A DNA stretch of 64,000 nucleotides from Azospirillum thiophilum (GCF_001305595.1 NZ_CP012405.1:169501-233500), one strand, 5' to 3'. Shown: positions 26,846 through 35,699, counted from the first letter of the stretch. Numbers and translations are program-made. Notes: a model not told the origin generated them from the sequence alone.

Positions 26846-27563
26846 GGGCTGCAATCGGCGGGTCCGGGATCGGGCGTCCCGCCATTCGGGCGGCGACGCG
26901 GCATACGGCCTGCGGATCGATGTCCGCGGTCCGCTCTCCCCCGCACAGCGCGCCGCGGAAGCCGAGATAGTCGGGCGACAGCGCCAGCAGGGCCGGGATA
27001 TCCGCGACCCGCAGCGAACCCGCCAGCCCCGTCAGCAAACCGAGCGAGCGCGTGCAGGTCACGAACGCCGCGAGCTGCCCATCCGGCCAATGGTGGCGAA
27101 GGCCATGGCGTTTTCCCGCCGTGTCGAGCATCGCTCCGGCAAAGCCGGCGGCCGCGATCCTGTCGATCGGCAGGCAGCCAGGGTCGGTCGGCCACTGGTC
27201 GGCTAAGAGCACGGCGATCAGCCGGGTTCCTCTCGCCGCCAATGGCGCCAGCGCATCGATGCAGCGATCCGGGGCACCCTCCGGCGTGAAGCCGATCTTC
27301 ACGAAATCAACCCCGGTCTCAGCGACGCGCCGCGCTGCCGGCAGAACGATATCGGGCTTCATCGGATGGTCGCCGATGGTGGCGCTGAGCTGCGGGCGTC
27401 CGGGCAGGAACGCCAGTGCGCGAAGCGTCGTGGCAATGTGCTCGACCGGCCAAGCCCCCAATGCCCCGGCGGCAGGATCCTTCAGATCCAGGATGTCGGG
27501 TGCCGCAGGCAGGATCCGGGCGATTTCGGCGTCGTTCGCGACGCTGGCAAGCCAACCTGTCAT
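26802..27563 (-). CDS. mfnB: (5-formylfuran-3-yl)methyl phosphate synthase (MfnB)
   Basis: This 253-residue TIM-barrel protein contains ILDLKDPAAGALGAW (candidate active lysine K28) and VDFVKIGF, the signatures of MfnB (formerly DUF556). MfnB condenses two glyceraldehyde-3-phosphate molecules into the furan phosphate used for methanofuran, or methylofuran in methylotrophs. It overlaps the DUF447 gene by 4 bp and is the last gene of the leftward cofactor operon. An earlier in-frame start at 27614 would lie inside its neighbour. Confidence 0.88.
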   Translation of the reverse strand: MTGWLASVANDAEIARILPAAPDILDLKDPAAGALGAWPVEHIATTLRALAFLPGRPQLSATIGDHPMKPDIVLPAARRVAETGVDFVKIGFTPEGAPDRCIDALAPLAARGTRLIAVLLADQWPTDPGCLPIDRIAAAGFAGAMLDTAGKRHGLRHHWPDGQLAAFVTCTRSLGLLTGLAGSLRVADIPALLALSPDYLGFRGALCGGERTADIDPQAVCRVAARMAGRPIPDPPIAALTPRPTENGPATGR

Positions 27564-28144
27564 GGGTTCTCCCCGGCGCGATGTGCGGCGATGTGGTCCA
27601 TCAGCCAGCCCCAAGCTTCCAACTCTTGCGGGCCGGCGGTCTTGCCGATGGCGATGGACAGATAGTCGATCTCCTGCACGATCTTGTTGGCGGGCAGCAT
27701 GTGCAGGCGGCTGGCCAGGATGGCCGCCTCGATCACCGCCGCCTGTGCCCGGTTGAAGCCGTGGAAGTCAGCATGTGCCGCGGTATGGACGGTCCGGCAG
27801 AGGAATCGCGGGCGCAGCGGGTCGTCCAGAACCTCCGTGACCGCAACCTCCTCATGGGCCAGACAGCCGGCCAGCCGCGGCGCATCGACCCGTTCGGCCG
27901 GGACGGTCGGCCAGTCGCGGCGGCGTCCGCTGATGCAGCCGGCGAAGACCCGCACGTCGTCGGTGTGGTTGACGACGGCGCAGCGCCGGGCGAGCAGGTT
28001 GTCCAGCGTCCGCGATGGCCGGAACGGGGCAAGCACCATCCGTTCACCGTCCCGGTCCGGCTCGATCGTCACCCCCATCGGCGCCACATGGGGCCGCCCA
28101 TCGGCGTCGGTCGTCGTGATGATGGTTTCGCGTATCAGGGGCAT
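27560..28144 (-). CDS. DUF447 family protein of methylotrophy clusters
   Basis: The 194-residue protein begins IRETIITTTDADGRPHVAPMGV, resembling the flavin-binding split-barrel fold, and includes RTLDNLLARRCAVVNHTDDVRVFAG. DUF447 members occur in methanogens and in bacteria with H4MPT and are linked by context to cofactor biosynthesis or use. The reaction is not established. It overlaps both neighbours (4 bp and 10 bp), so it belongs to the same operon as mfnB and the DHPS-like gene. Confidence 0.82.
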   Translation of the reverse strand: MPLIRETIITTTDADGRPHVAPMGVTIEPDRDGERMVLAPFRPSRTLDNLLARRCAVVNHTDDVRVFAGCISGRRRDWPTVPAERVDAPRLAGCLAHEEVAVTEVLDDPLRPRFLCRTVHTAAHADFHGFNRAQAAVIEAAILASRLHMLPANKIVQEIDYLSIAIGKTAGPQELEAWGWLMDHIAAHRAGENP

Positions 28145-29532
28145 CGTCTGGTCGGGCCCTCGGCTTGGAAACCGGCCTGATCACCGGCCTGATCGTTGAT
28201 CGGGCTATCGGTCGCGACACCCCAGCGCAACGCGCTGTCCTGCGCATATCGCTTGCCGAGCTGCCACGCGATCTGCGCCCGTGCCAACTCTACCCCCAGA
28301 TAGAAGGCGTGGCCGGCATCGGTTCCCGGATCGAGCCGGGGGAACAGGTCGAACGGATCGCTGGCAAGGTGGTGGCCGTCGCGGTTGTAGAGATGGATCC
28401 CCTCCGCGCTGACCTCGATGCGGTAATTCGGGTCGCGGATCTGCGTGGCGGTTTCGGCGATCTGTTCGGCGCTGCGGACGAAGGGCCGGCGGTCGCGCAG
28501 GCACAACAGCCCGCTGCCGAAGCCGCGCGGCATGCTTCGCGCAGCGCGGGCTGCGAAGAACTGGCGCCGCGCCGCGTCGAATTCGCGGATGGCGCGTCGG
28601 CAATGCGGGCTGACCTGCACCGCCAGGACGTTGGCGATGCGCAGCTCCGAGACCACGCCCATCAATACCGCGGTGACGCCCGGCGTATCGGCGTCGGTCA
28701 ACTCGGTCACGTTGCCGATCCCCATCAGGATCTCGGCGTCCGGCCAGCGCTCCCGCACCGTCCGGTAGCGCAGCAGGGAGTCGGTGAAGCCGTGATGGAT
28801 CGGCTCCAGGATCGGATCGACCAGGAAACGGCGGCCACGGCGGGTCATGCGGTCGATGGCGCGTGCGAGGCTGGCCAGATCTTGCGGAGTGGTCGGGATC
28901 AGCACCGGCACGGCATCGCCCTCGTCGGCGAGGTGGAGCGTCTCCTCGGTCAGGCTGAGCAGATAGTCGGCACCGGCCCTGTTGGCCCGGCGCAACTCGT
29001 CCGCATTCAGGGAATCGACACTGACGGCGAAGCCGGCGCCATGCAGGGCGGCGACCGCTTCCTCCAGATGGGGGAAGGGGGTATCGGGCAGGCAGCCGAG
29101 ATCGATGATGTCGGCTCCTTCGGCCCGCAGTTCGGTGGCCTTGGCGAGGATGGCGCCGGTATCGCGCGATGGCGCGTCGACGATCTCGGCGAAGATGCGG
29201 GTGTCGTGGCGGCTGAGGTCGAGCGGGCGGGCCTGCCGCTGGAAGAATTGCGGCAGATCCTCGAGCTCGTCGGGGCCGCGCTCGAACCTCGTGCCGAAAT
29301 GGGTGGCGAGGATGCCGAGATCGCCGCGGAAACGGCCCGGCAACAGAACCAGATCGGCGCCGCGCGCGGAGTCCAACCTTCGCAGCACGATCTCCGTGGT
29401 GGCGAGGGCGGCGACCTTGACACCGAGATTGACGATTCTCGCCTCGAAGGGCAGGGGATGGAGCGAATCCAGGACCTGACGCAGCCGATCCTCCGCCAGG
29501 GAGCCGGTCAGGAAGAGAATGTGCCGGACCAT
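28135..29532 (-). CDS. Dihydropteroate synthase-like protein (DUF6513) of H4MPT biosynthesis
   Basis: The 465-residue protein starts MVRHILFLTGSLAEDRLRQV. It then shows a barrel region typical of DHPS relatives (TELRAEGADIIDLGCLPDTPFPHLEEAV, FLVDPILEPIHHGF, LMGIGNVTELTDADTPG) and a C-terminal extension of about 100 residues. Homologues are confined largely to organisms with tetrahydromethanopterin, where they are thought to act in pterin coupling. The exact step is inferred. It overlaps mfnE by 25 bp. Confidence 0.82.
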   Translation of the reverse strand: MVRHILFLTGSLAEDRLRQVLDSLHPLPFEARIVNLGVKVAALATTEIVLRRLDSARGADLVLLPGRFRGDLGILATHFGTRFERGPDELEDLPQFFQRQARPLDLSRHDTRIFAEIVDAPSRDTGAILAKATELRAEGADIIDLGCLPDTPFPHLEEAVAALHGAGFAVSVDSLNADELRRANRAGADYLLSLTEETLHLADEGDAVPVLIPTTPQDLASLARAIDRMTRRGRRFLVDPILEPIHHGFTDSLLRYRTVRERWPDAEILMGIGNVTELTDADTPGVTAVLMGVVSELRIANVLAVQVSPHCRRAIREFDAARRQFFAARAARSMPRGFGSGLLCLRDRRPFVRSAEQIAETATQIRDPNYRIEVSAEGIHLYNRDGHHLASDPFDLFPRLDPGTDAGHAFYLGVELARAQIAWQLGKRYAQDSALRWGVATDSPINDQAGDQAGFQAEGPTRRCP

Positions 29533-30173
29533 GCCGCCTCCGGTTCCGTGTCCGCCAGCCTCTCGGCCGACAGCAGCAGCGTGCCGGCCGGCGTGCCGCC
29601 ACGCAGGTCCGTCGCGAACAGGGGCAGGTCGTCGCACCCGACGCAGCGGACTTCCGCCGACAGGCGTCCCATGCGGTTCGGCAGGACCGGGTCGATCACG
29701 CCGATCCGCGACAGCGCCAGCGCGTCGGCCGTTTCCGTCGGCAGCGGCACCGATTTCACCAGCACCAGCCGGTCGGCCCCCAGCCGCTCCGCCAGCCATG
29801 CCGCGAGCGTGTCGGAGGTGACGTCCCAGCTTTCCTCGACATCCGCCTCGGCCGCCAGCAGAGCCGGCAGCCAGACCGCGGCTCCCGGCGCCGCTTCCAT
29901 GTCGGCGACCGTCCGCGCCGGGACCAGCCCCGGCTCCAGGTCGAGCAGCGCCAGCCCATATTGCTCCATGCCCAGGATCGCCATACGGTGCGCCGCCCGC
30001 GCGCCATAGCCGAGCACCGGTTGCGCGTGGCGGACGGTGTCGGCAAAGGGGCCGCCACCGGGGACGATGACGATGCGCCGTGCCCGCTCGGCCGCGAGAT
30101 GGGAAAGCCAGGGGCGGAGGGTGTCGCCGTTCCACAGGCTGCCGCCCAGCTTGACGATCCAGGGCCCGTTCAT
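29508..30173 (-). CDS. mfnE: Amino-acid-kinase fold [5-(aminomethyl)furan-3-yl]methyl phosphate kinase (MfnE)
   Basis: The 221-residue protein begins MNGPWIVKLGGSLW and has IVIVPGGGPFAD, SWDVTSDTLAAWLAERLGADRLVLVKSV and other amino-acid-kinase motifs. In methanofuran biosynthesis MfnE phosphorylates aminomethyl-furan phosphate to the diphosphate. The ATG at 30173 is chosen because the protein then begins directly with the VKLGG nucleotide-binding strand. It overlaps the folB-like gene by 4 bp. Confidence 0.82.
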   Translation of the reverse strand: MNGPWIVKLGGSLWNGDTLRPWLSHLAAERARRIVIVPGGGPFADTVRHAQPVLGYGARAAHRMAILGMEQYGLALLDLEPGLVPARTVADMEAAPGAAVWLPALLAAEADVEESWDVTSDTLAAWLAERLGADRLVLVKSVPLPTETADALALSRIGVIDPVLPNRMGRLSAEVRCVGCDDLPLFATDLRGGTPAGTLLLSAERLADTEPEAAWSGTFSS

Positions 30174-30616
30174 TGCGTCACCGCCCGCGTGCCGGTCAAC
30201 ACCACGCCGACGCCGGTCGCCCGCGGGACGATTTCCAGCTTTTCCACCTGCACGCGGGCGGAGACCGCCTGCGGCGGCGACAGGCACAGCGCCAGCAGTT
30301 TCTCAGCCAGCACCTCCAGCAACTGGATGTGGGGGCTCTGCGCGAAGGCCTCGACACCCTGGATCAGGTATTCGTAGGAGACGACGGCGTCGAGATCGTC
30401 GACGAAGGGCCGGTTCGGCACCTCCACGGTGACGGCCAGATTGACGCGGACGCGCTGGGTTCCGGTCTTCTCATGATCCCAGACGCCGATGCGGAAGTCG
30501 CCGACATAATCATGCAGCACAAGATCGTAGCGACGCATGCCGGCGTTGGTGGGCGACGCTGCCGGCCGCAGGACGTTCATGATGGTGCGGTAGCCGCTCT
30601 GGGTATCGTCCGGCAT
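30170..30616 (-). CDS. Dihydroneopterin aldolase-like protein (H4MPT pterin branch)
   Basis: The 148-residue protein resembles FolB: DLVLHDYVGDFRIGVWDHEK, RVRVNLAVTVEV, DAVVSYEYLIQGVEAF and HIQLLEVLAEKLLALCL, with the conserved glutamate in LLEVLAE. It should cleave dihydroneopterin to 6-hydroxymethyl-dihydropterin. Its place in this operon suggests a role in H4MPT, alongside or instead of folate synthesis. AAGGAGG eight bases before the ATG at 30616 decides the start over the overlapping ATG at 30670. Confidence 0.83.
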   Translation of the reverse strand: MPDDTQSGYRTIMNVLRPAASPTNAGMRRYDLVLHDYVGDFRIGVWDHEKTGTQRVRVNLAVTVEVPNRPFVDDLDAVVSYEYLIQGVEAFAQSPHIQLLEVLAEKLLALCLSPPQAVSARVQVEKLEIVPRATGVGVVLTGTRAVTQ

Positions 30617-30666
30617 GTCCCGATCCTCCTTGCCACCTGCCGCAGCATCCGCCGGGCGGCCGCCGC

Positions 30667-31155
30667 TCATCGCTTCACCGGCGCATGGTCCGCCAGCCGA
30701 TGCTCCACCAGCCAGGCGACGCCGCGCGACCACGCGGCGGCATTGTCACCGCGGATGTCGCCGCGCGCCGTCGTCACCACCCGGCCGGTGCCGACATCCT
30801 CGACCACCAGGGCGATCCACAGGATCAGGCTGCTGACCTTGTGGACGACGCCGAAGACCACGAGGTCGGCGCCGGCGGCACGCGCAATCCCATCCTCGCA
30901 GCCGTTGCAGGAGCGGATCTCCGTCCCCGGCGGGACCAGCCGCGCCGTCGCGTCGCCGTCGATCACCTCATAGCCCCTGTCGTCCAGATGGCGACGGAGC
31001 TCCGCGCTGACCTGCTTCAACCGTGCCGCATGGTCCGGTGCGGGTGGCTCGCCGCTGGTGTCCTCCAGCTCGATGTCCAACACCAGGGTCCGCGCGGCGG
31101 CGGCGGTTGCGTAGGCGAACGATGCCGCCAAGCCGATCATTATCATGCAGATCAT
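30667..31155 (-). CDS. Secreted DUF2380/DUF3280-type protein
   Basis: The 162-residue protein has a short signal peptide (MIGLAASFAYATAAAA), then TLVLDIELEDTSGE...RLKQVSAELRRHLDDRGYEVID and SCNGCEDGIARAAGADLVVFGVVHKVSSLIL. This is the pattern of the DUF2380/3280 family found beside methanol-oxidation genes in methylotrophs. The CNGC pair may form a disulfide or bind a metal. An ATG at 31188 would extend the signal peptide by 11 residues. The function is unknown. It leads the leftward cofactor operon. Confidence 0.78.
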   Translation of the reverse strand: MICMIMIGLAASFAYATAAAARTLVLDIELEDTSGEPPAPDHAARLKQVSAELRRHLDDRGYEVIDGDATARLVPPGTEIRSCNGCEDGIARAAGADLVVFGVVHKVSSLILWIALVVEDVGTGRVVTTARGDIRGDNAAAWSRGVAWLVEHRLADHAPVKR

Positions 31156-31254
31156 AGCGGCTCCGGTCCTCCTCTCCGCATGATCCATCGGGCTTCCCCT
31201 TTTGCGCACCGGTTCCGATTGAACCGGATCGTCAGTGTTGCCATCATTCCCGTC

Positions 31255-31857
31255 ATGCACCGACATCCTCTCGCCCTCGCCGCGGTTCTGATCATCGGGT
31301 TGCCGGCGTCGGCCGCCGCGCAGGATCCGAAGAACCCGGACTGGCCCTGTCCGCAAATCCTGGTCCCGACCCTGTCGCCGGCCTCCGTCTGGGATGGCCC
31401 GCCGATCGATGGGCTGGGAGACGGCTGGCAAAGGGATCCGGCGGTCGCCACCCTGGTCCGGCGCGCGGCCGACGGCAGCGTCGATGCCGCCACGCTGGAA
31501 CCGGAGGCCGCGGCGCTGGCGGCGGCCGCGGGGGAGGGGAGGGACGGCAAGCTGGCACAGGTCTTCGCCGGAACCTTCCAGACCCTCGACCGCCAGCGCA
31601 GCGCGGCCATCGCCTCGATCGAGCGCTATGCCCAGCACCAGCGGGCCCTGCGCGAGCGCATCGCAGCCGCCCTGCGTGACCTCGACGCGGCTTCGGGCGA
31701 TGCGTCCCGTGCCCAGGAGATCAAGAGTGCCATCGCCTGGGACCGCCGCATCCTCGACGACCGGCGGCGGGCGCAGACCGCGGTGTGCGAGCAGCCCGCC
31801 CGCATCGAGCAGAGGCTGGGCCAGATCGCGCGCCTGCTGTCGGCGCTGTTGCCCTGA
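31255..31857 (+). CDS. Secreted coiled-coil protein of unknown function
   Basis: The 200-residue protein has a signal peptide cleaved after ASAAA, then the motif WPCPQILVPTLSPASVWDGPPI and a helical, Arg/Ala-rich second half (DRQRSAAIASIERYAQHQRALRERI) likely to form a coiled coil. One conserved-looking Cys lies in the N-terminal motif and another in TAVCEQP. It is divergent from the DUF2380/3280 gene and convergent with xoxJ, in the middle of methanol-oxidation genes. A periplasmic helper role is likely but unproven. In-frame starts upstream, including one near 31180, remain possible. Confidence 0.72.
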   Translation: MHRHPLALAAVLIIGLPASAAAQDPKNPDWPCPQILVPTLSPASVWDGPPIDGLGDGWQRDPAVATLVRRAADGSVDAATLEPEAAALAAAAGEGRDGKLAQVFAGTFQTLDRQRSAAIASIERYAQHQRALRERIAAALRDLDAASGDASRAQEIKSAIAWDRRILDDRRRAQTAVCEQPARIEQRLGQIARLLSALLP

Positions 31858-31881
31858 TCCACTGTCCGGAAGGGGCGGCAC

Positions 31882-33231
31882 TCAGTTGGCCGCCCGGGGT
31901 TCCGGCCGGGGTTCCGGTTCGACGGTGACAAGCTCGCGGCCGGACGCCGTCCAGCCGTCGGTGCCGGCGGGATACCAGTTGACCGCCTGATAGCCCATCG
32001 CCATCGCGCGTTTGGCGGCGTTCCAGCTCATCCAGCAATCGGGCTGGCAGAACACCACCAGCGGGCGCTTGCGATCGCCGCCGGTCAGCGCCTCCAGGTT
32101 GGTCCGGAAATAGGCCTCCTGCTCGGCCGAGAGGGCACCGTAGCCGACATTCGGCAGCCAATGGGCACCCGGAAGGCTGCGGTGCGGTGGCGGAACCCAG
32201 CGGCTTTGCGCCGACAGCCCGTCGGGCTTCGGCGGCGTCGGCAGGACGTCGATCAGGACGGCGCCGGCCTTTGCCAGCCGCTCGACGTCGGCCGGTCCCA
32301 CCGTCCCGGCGCTACCCAGGGATGGCGGTGTCGGAGACCGGTAATCCGCCATCCGGTAGCCGTCGGGTTCCGGCACAGCCGCCCGGATCGTTCCGTCGGC
32401 TTCGGCGAGCGGGACATGGTATTCGGTCAGAATGCGGTCGATGTCGCCCTGGCGGCGCACGATAAAGCCGTTCAGCCAGTGCCGCCAGTCCGGCTCGTCC
32501 GGGCGGATGCCCATGGAGATCATGTATTGGAAGGGCGAGGTTCCCGGCTCGTCCCTCAGCGGCACGACCGCCAGCGGCACCGGCTGCCGGGCGGCGAAAT
32601 AGCCGGCGATGGGCCCCCACAGGATCGCGGCGTCGGTCCGGGCCGCAGCGACATCCTCGACCGCCTGCTGCGCCGGGTGATGGGCTCGCGTGTCGGTATC
32701 CAGCTGGTAGGGTTCCAGGTTGGTCAGCCCGTGGCGCAACATCGCCTCCGACGGCGGCGTGCGCGCGACCACCCCGATGCGCGCACCCTGCAACGACGGA
32801 TCCGCCAGCGTCTTCGCCGTGATCCCGGAATCCTTGCGGTAGATCAGGGCGTAGGTGGAGCGGTAATAGGGGTTGGTGTTCTGCATCAGCTCCTCGCCGA
32901 CCGCCGTCCCCATCACCAGATCGCACTGGCGGGTGCGCAGCGTGTTGCGGACGAAGCCGATGGTCTGCGGCCACCAGGTGAAGGTCAGCGGCAGCTTCAG
33001 CTCGTCGGCGATGAGCCGGGCGATCCGGTTCTCGAAACCCTCGCCGCGGTCGTTGGAGAAGGGAAGCAGGCTGGCGTCCGCGCAGACGCGCAGCACCTCC
33101 GTCGGGATGCCCTCCGCCGCCCGGGCGGGGCTGCCGGCGGATGCGGCCGCTGCGCACAGCGCCGCGGCCACCACGCCGGCCAGTCTTGTCGCGGGTCGTC
33201 GGATCATTCCGGACACACGGCCCGGATTCAT
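31882..33231 (-). CDS. xoxJ: XoxJ-like binding protein fused to a rhodanese-like CXXCW protein
   Basis: The 449-residue protein is two proteins in one. Residues 1-285 have a signal peptide and a solute-binding fold (EVLRVCADASLLPFSN, FENRIARLIADELKLPLTFTWWPQ) of the quinoprotein-associated XoxJ/MxaJ group, which is thought to help activate methanol dehydrogenase. Residues from about 290 form a rhodanese-like domain with the motif C395-QPD-C399-W400 that defines the PQQ-catabolism CXXCW family. These are usually separate genes. It overlaps xoxG by 4 bp. Upstream codons in the same frame read through xoxG and are not coding. Confidence 0.88.
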   Translation of the reverse strand: MNPGRVSGMIRRPATRLAGVVAAALCAAAASAGSPARAAEGIPTEVLRVCADASLLPFSNDRGEGFENRIARLIADELKLPLTFTWWPQTIGFVRNTLRTRQCDLVMGTAVGEELMQNTNPYYRSTYALIYRKDSGITAKTLADPSLQGARIGVVARTPPSEAMLRHGLTNLEPYQLDTDTRAHHPAQQAVEDVAAARTDAAILWGPIAGYFAARQPVPLAVVPLRDEPGTSPFQYMISMGIRPDEPDWRHWLNGFIVRRQGDIDRILTEYHVPLAEADGTIRAAVPEPDGYRMADYRSPTPPSLGSAGTVGPADVERLAKAGAVLIDVLPTPPKPDGLSAQSRWVPPPHRSLPGAHWLPNVGYGALSAEQEAYFRTNLEALTGGDRKRPLVVFCQPDCWMSWNAAKRAMAMGYQAVNWYPAGTDGWTASGRELVTVEPEPRPEPRAAN

Positions 33232-33770
33232 GACGGTGCCTTGAACCGCTCGGGCCGGCCGCGGCCGACCTTGTCGTCGGAGCGCGCCTTGAGATAGCGG
33301 TAGATGTCGGCGAGATGGAGCATCACATTGGGATCGGAGCCGAAGGTCGGCATCACCTTGTCGCCGGTTGCGCCCATGTTGGTGCGGCCGTTGGTCACCA
33401 CATCGGTGAATTTCCAATAATCCATCTGCTTGAGGGAATCGACCAGGGATGGCGCGAAGGACGATCCCAGCCCGTCCGGCCCGTGGCAGACATGGCAGGA
33501 CGAGGCGTAGCGCCGGTAGCCGTTGTAGGTGCCCTGGTCCACCTTGCCATCCCGCACCGCATAGAGCGGCACGCCCTCGTCGTCCACCAGATCCTCGGGG
33601 TCGGCGGCCTTCGCCTCCTGCGGGGCGCTCTTCCCGTCCGGTGGAGTTTGCGCCGTCCGGTTCGGAGCGGACGGGCTCTGTGTCGCATCCTGCTGGCCGA
33701 ATGCGCTGCCGAGGGTCAATGTCGCGGCGAACCCCAGTGCGGCGCACAGCCCGATCAGGTAATTGGGCAT
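33228..33770 (-). CDS. xoxG: Cytochrome c for lanthanide methanol dehydrogenase (XoxG)
   Basis: The 180-residue protein has a signal peptide, a Pro/Ala/Gln-rich linker, then the heme motif C92-HVC-H96 and the surrounding YNGYRRYASSCHVCHGPDG characteristic of methanol-oxidation cytochromes. A likely axial methionine is in DKVMPTFG. It accepts electrons from XoxF in the periplasm. The ATG at 33770 follows GGGGAGAG; a GTG at 33788 is less likely. It lies between xoxF and xoxJ, the standard xoxFGJ order. Confidence 0.93.
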   Translation of the reverse strand: MPNYLIGLCAALGFAATLTLGSAFGQQDATQSPSAPNRTAQTPPDGKSAPQEAKAADPEDLVDDEGVPLYAVRDGKVDQGTYNGYRRYASSCHVCHGPDGLGSSFAPSLVDSLKQMDYWKFTDVVTNGRTNMGATGDKVMPTFGSDPNVMLHLADIYRYLKARSDDKVGRGRPERFKAPS

Positions 33771-33823
33771 CTCGATATCTCTCCCCACTGCCTTTTCTCG
33801 TCGGTGCCGACTATCGGATAGGA

Positions 33824-33855
33824 GAGGGCACCGGCCCCCCAGGACCGGCGCCCTC
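33824..33855 (-). terminator. Stem-loop between xoxF and xoxG
   Basis: In the leftward transcript GAGGGCGCCGG pairs with CCGGUGCCCUC over 11 bp with one G-U pair and a 10-base loop. No T-tract follows, so it may act as a partial terminator or an RNA-stability element. That would let xoxF be expressed above xoxG and xoxJ. Confidence 0.5.
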
Positions 33856-33866
33856 TTGGGAACACG

Positions 33867-35699
33867 TCACTGGTTGTCCGGCAGGGCAAAGACGCTCAGC
33901 ATGCCGCCGAGCTGGGTGTATTCGCCGAGCGACTTGTGGGCACCCACCGCACCGAGACCTTCCTGTTCGCCGGTCAGTCCGGCGGCCAGCCCGATGCCGG
34001 CCCAGCCGCCGACGCCCGACAGGACGGCGATGTACTGCTTGCCCTTGTGCATGTAGGTGTTGACGTTGCCGATGATGCCGGACGCGGTCTTGAAGCTGTA
34101 CAGATCCTTGCCGTCACGCAGGTCGATCGCCTTCAGGAAGCCTTCCAGCGTCCCGTAGAAGCCAACGCCGCCCTTGGTCGACAGGGCGCCGCTCCACACC
34201 GCGAAACGCTCCGGCTTCGACCAGACGATCTTGCCGGCAGCCGGATCCCAGGCGATGAAATTGCCCATGCCGCCGTGCGAGTTCGGGGCCGGATACATGC
34301 TGAGCGTCGCGCCGACATAGGGCTGTCCGGCCGAATACTCGACTTTGAAGGGCTCGTAATCCATGCAGATGTGGTTGGTCGGCACATAGACCAGGCCGCT
34401 GTCAGGCGAATAGGATGCCGGCTGCTGGTCCTTGGACCCCAGCGCCGCCGGGCAGACACCGGTGGTGTTGTGGTCCTCGCCCTGGGCGAAGGTGCTGTAT
34501 TTGTCGTTGACCTTGGGGCGGCCGGTCTTCATGTCGATCTCGCTCGCCCAGTTCACGGTCGGATCGTATTTCTGCGCGACCAGCAATTCGCCGTTGGTGC
34601 GGTCGATGGTGTAGGCGAACCCGTTGCGGTCGAAGTTGATCAGGGCCTTGCGCTGCTGTCCGCCGATGGTCACGTCGGCCAGGATGTTCTCGTTGACGCC
34701 GTCATAGTCCCATTCGTCGAACGGGGTCTTCTGGAACACCCATTTCGCCTGTCCGGTGTCGGCATCACGGGCGAAGATGGTCATCGACCATTTGTTGTCG
34801 CTCTTGGCCCGGTCCTTGTCGACGGCACGCTGGGCCGGGTTCCAGGTGCCGGGGTTGCCGGTGCCGTAATAGATCAGGTTCAGTTCGGGATCGTAGGTGT
34901 ACCAGCCCCAGGTGGTTCCTCCGCCGATCTTCCATTGGTCGGCCGGCCAGGTCTTGATGCCCAGGTCGGGCTCGCCGATCGGCTTGCCGAGCATCATCGT
35001 CTTCTGCGGGTCGATCATCACGTCCTTGTCGGGACCGGTCGAATAGGCCCGCCACACCATCTTGCCGGTGTTGATGTCGTAGGCCGTCAAGTGGCCGCGG
35101 ACACCGAACTCGCCGCCGCTGATGCCGACATAGACCTTGTCCTTCACCACCATCGGGGCGGCGGTCAGCGTCTCGCCCTTGGTCGCGTCGCCGTTCTTGG
35201 CGCTCCACAGCACCTTGCCGGTGCCGGCGTCCAGCGCCACCAGCGTGTTGTCGGCCTGGCCCAGGAACAGCTTGTTGCCTGCCACCGCGACGCCGCGGGT
35301 GACGGTGTCGCAGCACATCACCGGAATGACGGTCGAATCCTGCTTGGGCTCGTATTTCCACTTGATGCGCCCGTTGTCGTTGAGGTCGAGCGCATAGACA
35401 TTGTTGGGAAACGGAGTGGAGATGTACATCGTGTCGCCGATCACGACGGGACCGCCTTCGTGACCGCGCAGCACGCCGGTGGAGAACTGCCAGATCGGAC
35501 GCAGGTTCTTCACGTTGTCGCGGGTGATCTGGTCGAGCGGGCTGTAACGCTGGCCGGCATAGTTGCCGAGCTGCATCGCCCAGTTCGCCGGGTCCTTCTG
35601 GTTCTTCAGGGTGTCGTCATTGGCATGGGCTGCGGGGGCGGCGAGAGCGGTCGCCTGGATTGCGGCAGTGACGAGCAGACAGCGCACAAAAGGGTTCAT
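33867..35699 (-). CDS. xoxF: Lanthanide-dependent PQQ methanol dehydrogenase XoxF
   Basis: The 610-residue protein has a signal peptide ending AHA, a propeller fold with W-docking motifs, the vicinal disulfide C129-C130, metal ligands in GGEFGV (E197) and GTGNPG (N282), and DEWDYDGVN with catalytic D331. The extra acid D333 replaces the Ala found in calcium-dependent MxaF and marks lanthanide-using enzymes. Overall it resembles the XoxF5 clade. It oxidises methanol to formaldehyde, or further to formate, in the periplasm. No mxaF or mxaI is in the window, so methanol use here would depend on rare earths. Confidence 0.97.
   Translation of the reverse strand: MNPFVRCLLVTAAIQATALAAPAAHANDDTLKNQKDPANWAMQLGNYAGQRYSPLDQITRDNVKNLRPIWQFSTGVLRGHEGGPVVIGDTMYISTPFPNNVYALDLNDNGRIKWKYEPKQDSTVIPVMCCDTVTRGVAVAGNKLFLGQADNTLVALDAGTGKVLWSAKNGDATKGETLTAAPMVVKDKVYVGISGGEFGVRGHLTAYDINTGKMVWRAYSTGPDKDVMIDPQKTMMLGKPIGEPDLGIKTWPADQWKIGGGTTWGWYTYDPELNLIYYGTGNPGTWNPAQRAVDKDRAKSDNKWSMTIFARDADTGQAKWVFQKTPFDEWDYDGVNENILADVTIGGQQRKALINFDRNGFAYTIDRTNGELLVAQKYDPTVNWASEIDMKTGRPKVNDKYSTFAQGEDHNTTGVCPAALGSKDQQPASYSPDSGLVYVPTNHICMDYEPFKVEYSAGQPYVGATLSMYPAPNSHGGMGNFIAWDPAAGKIVWSKPERFAVWSGALSTKGGVGFYGTLEGFLKAIDLRDGKDLYSFKTASGIIGNVNTYMHKGKQYIAVLSGVGGWAGIGLAAGLTGEQEGLGAVGAHKSLGEYTQLGGMLSVFALPDNQ

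Noticed and set aside
33232..33747. Extension of xoxJ upstream in the same frame
   Set aside because: These codons lie over xoxG and have no family similarity. The ATG at 33231 begins a proper signal peptide and overlaps xoxG by 4 bp.
33867..35699. Calcium-dependent methanol dehydrogenase MxaF
   Set aside because: The position after the catalytic Asp-Tyr is Asp rather than Ala, and there is no mxaI, so XoxF is the better call.
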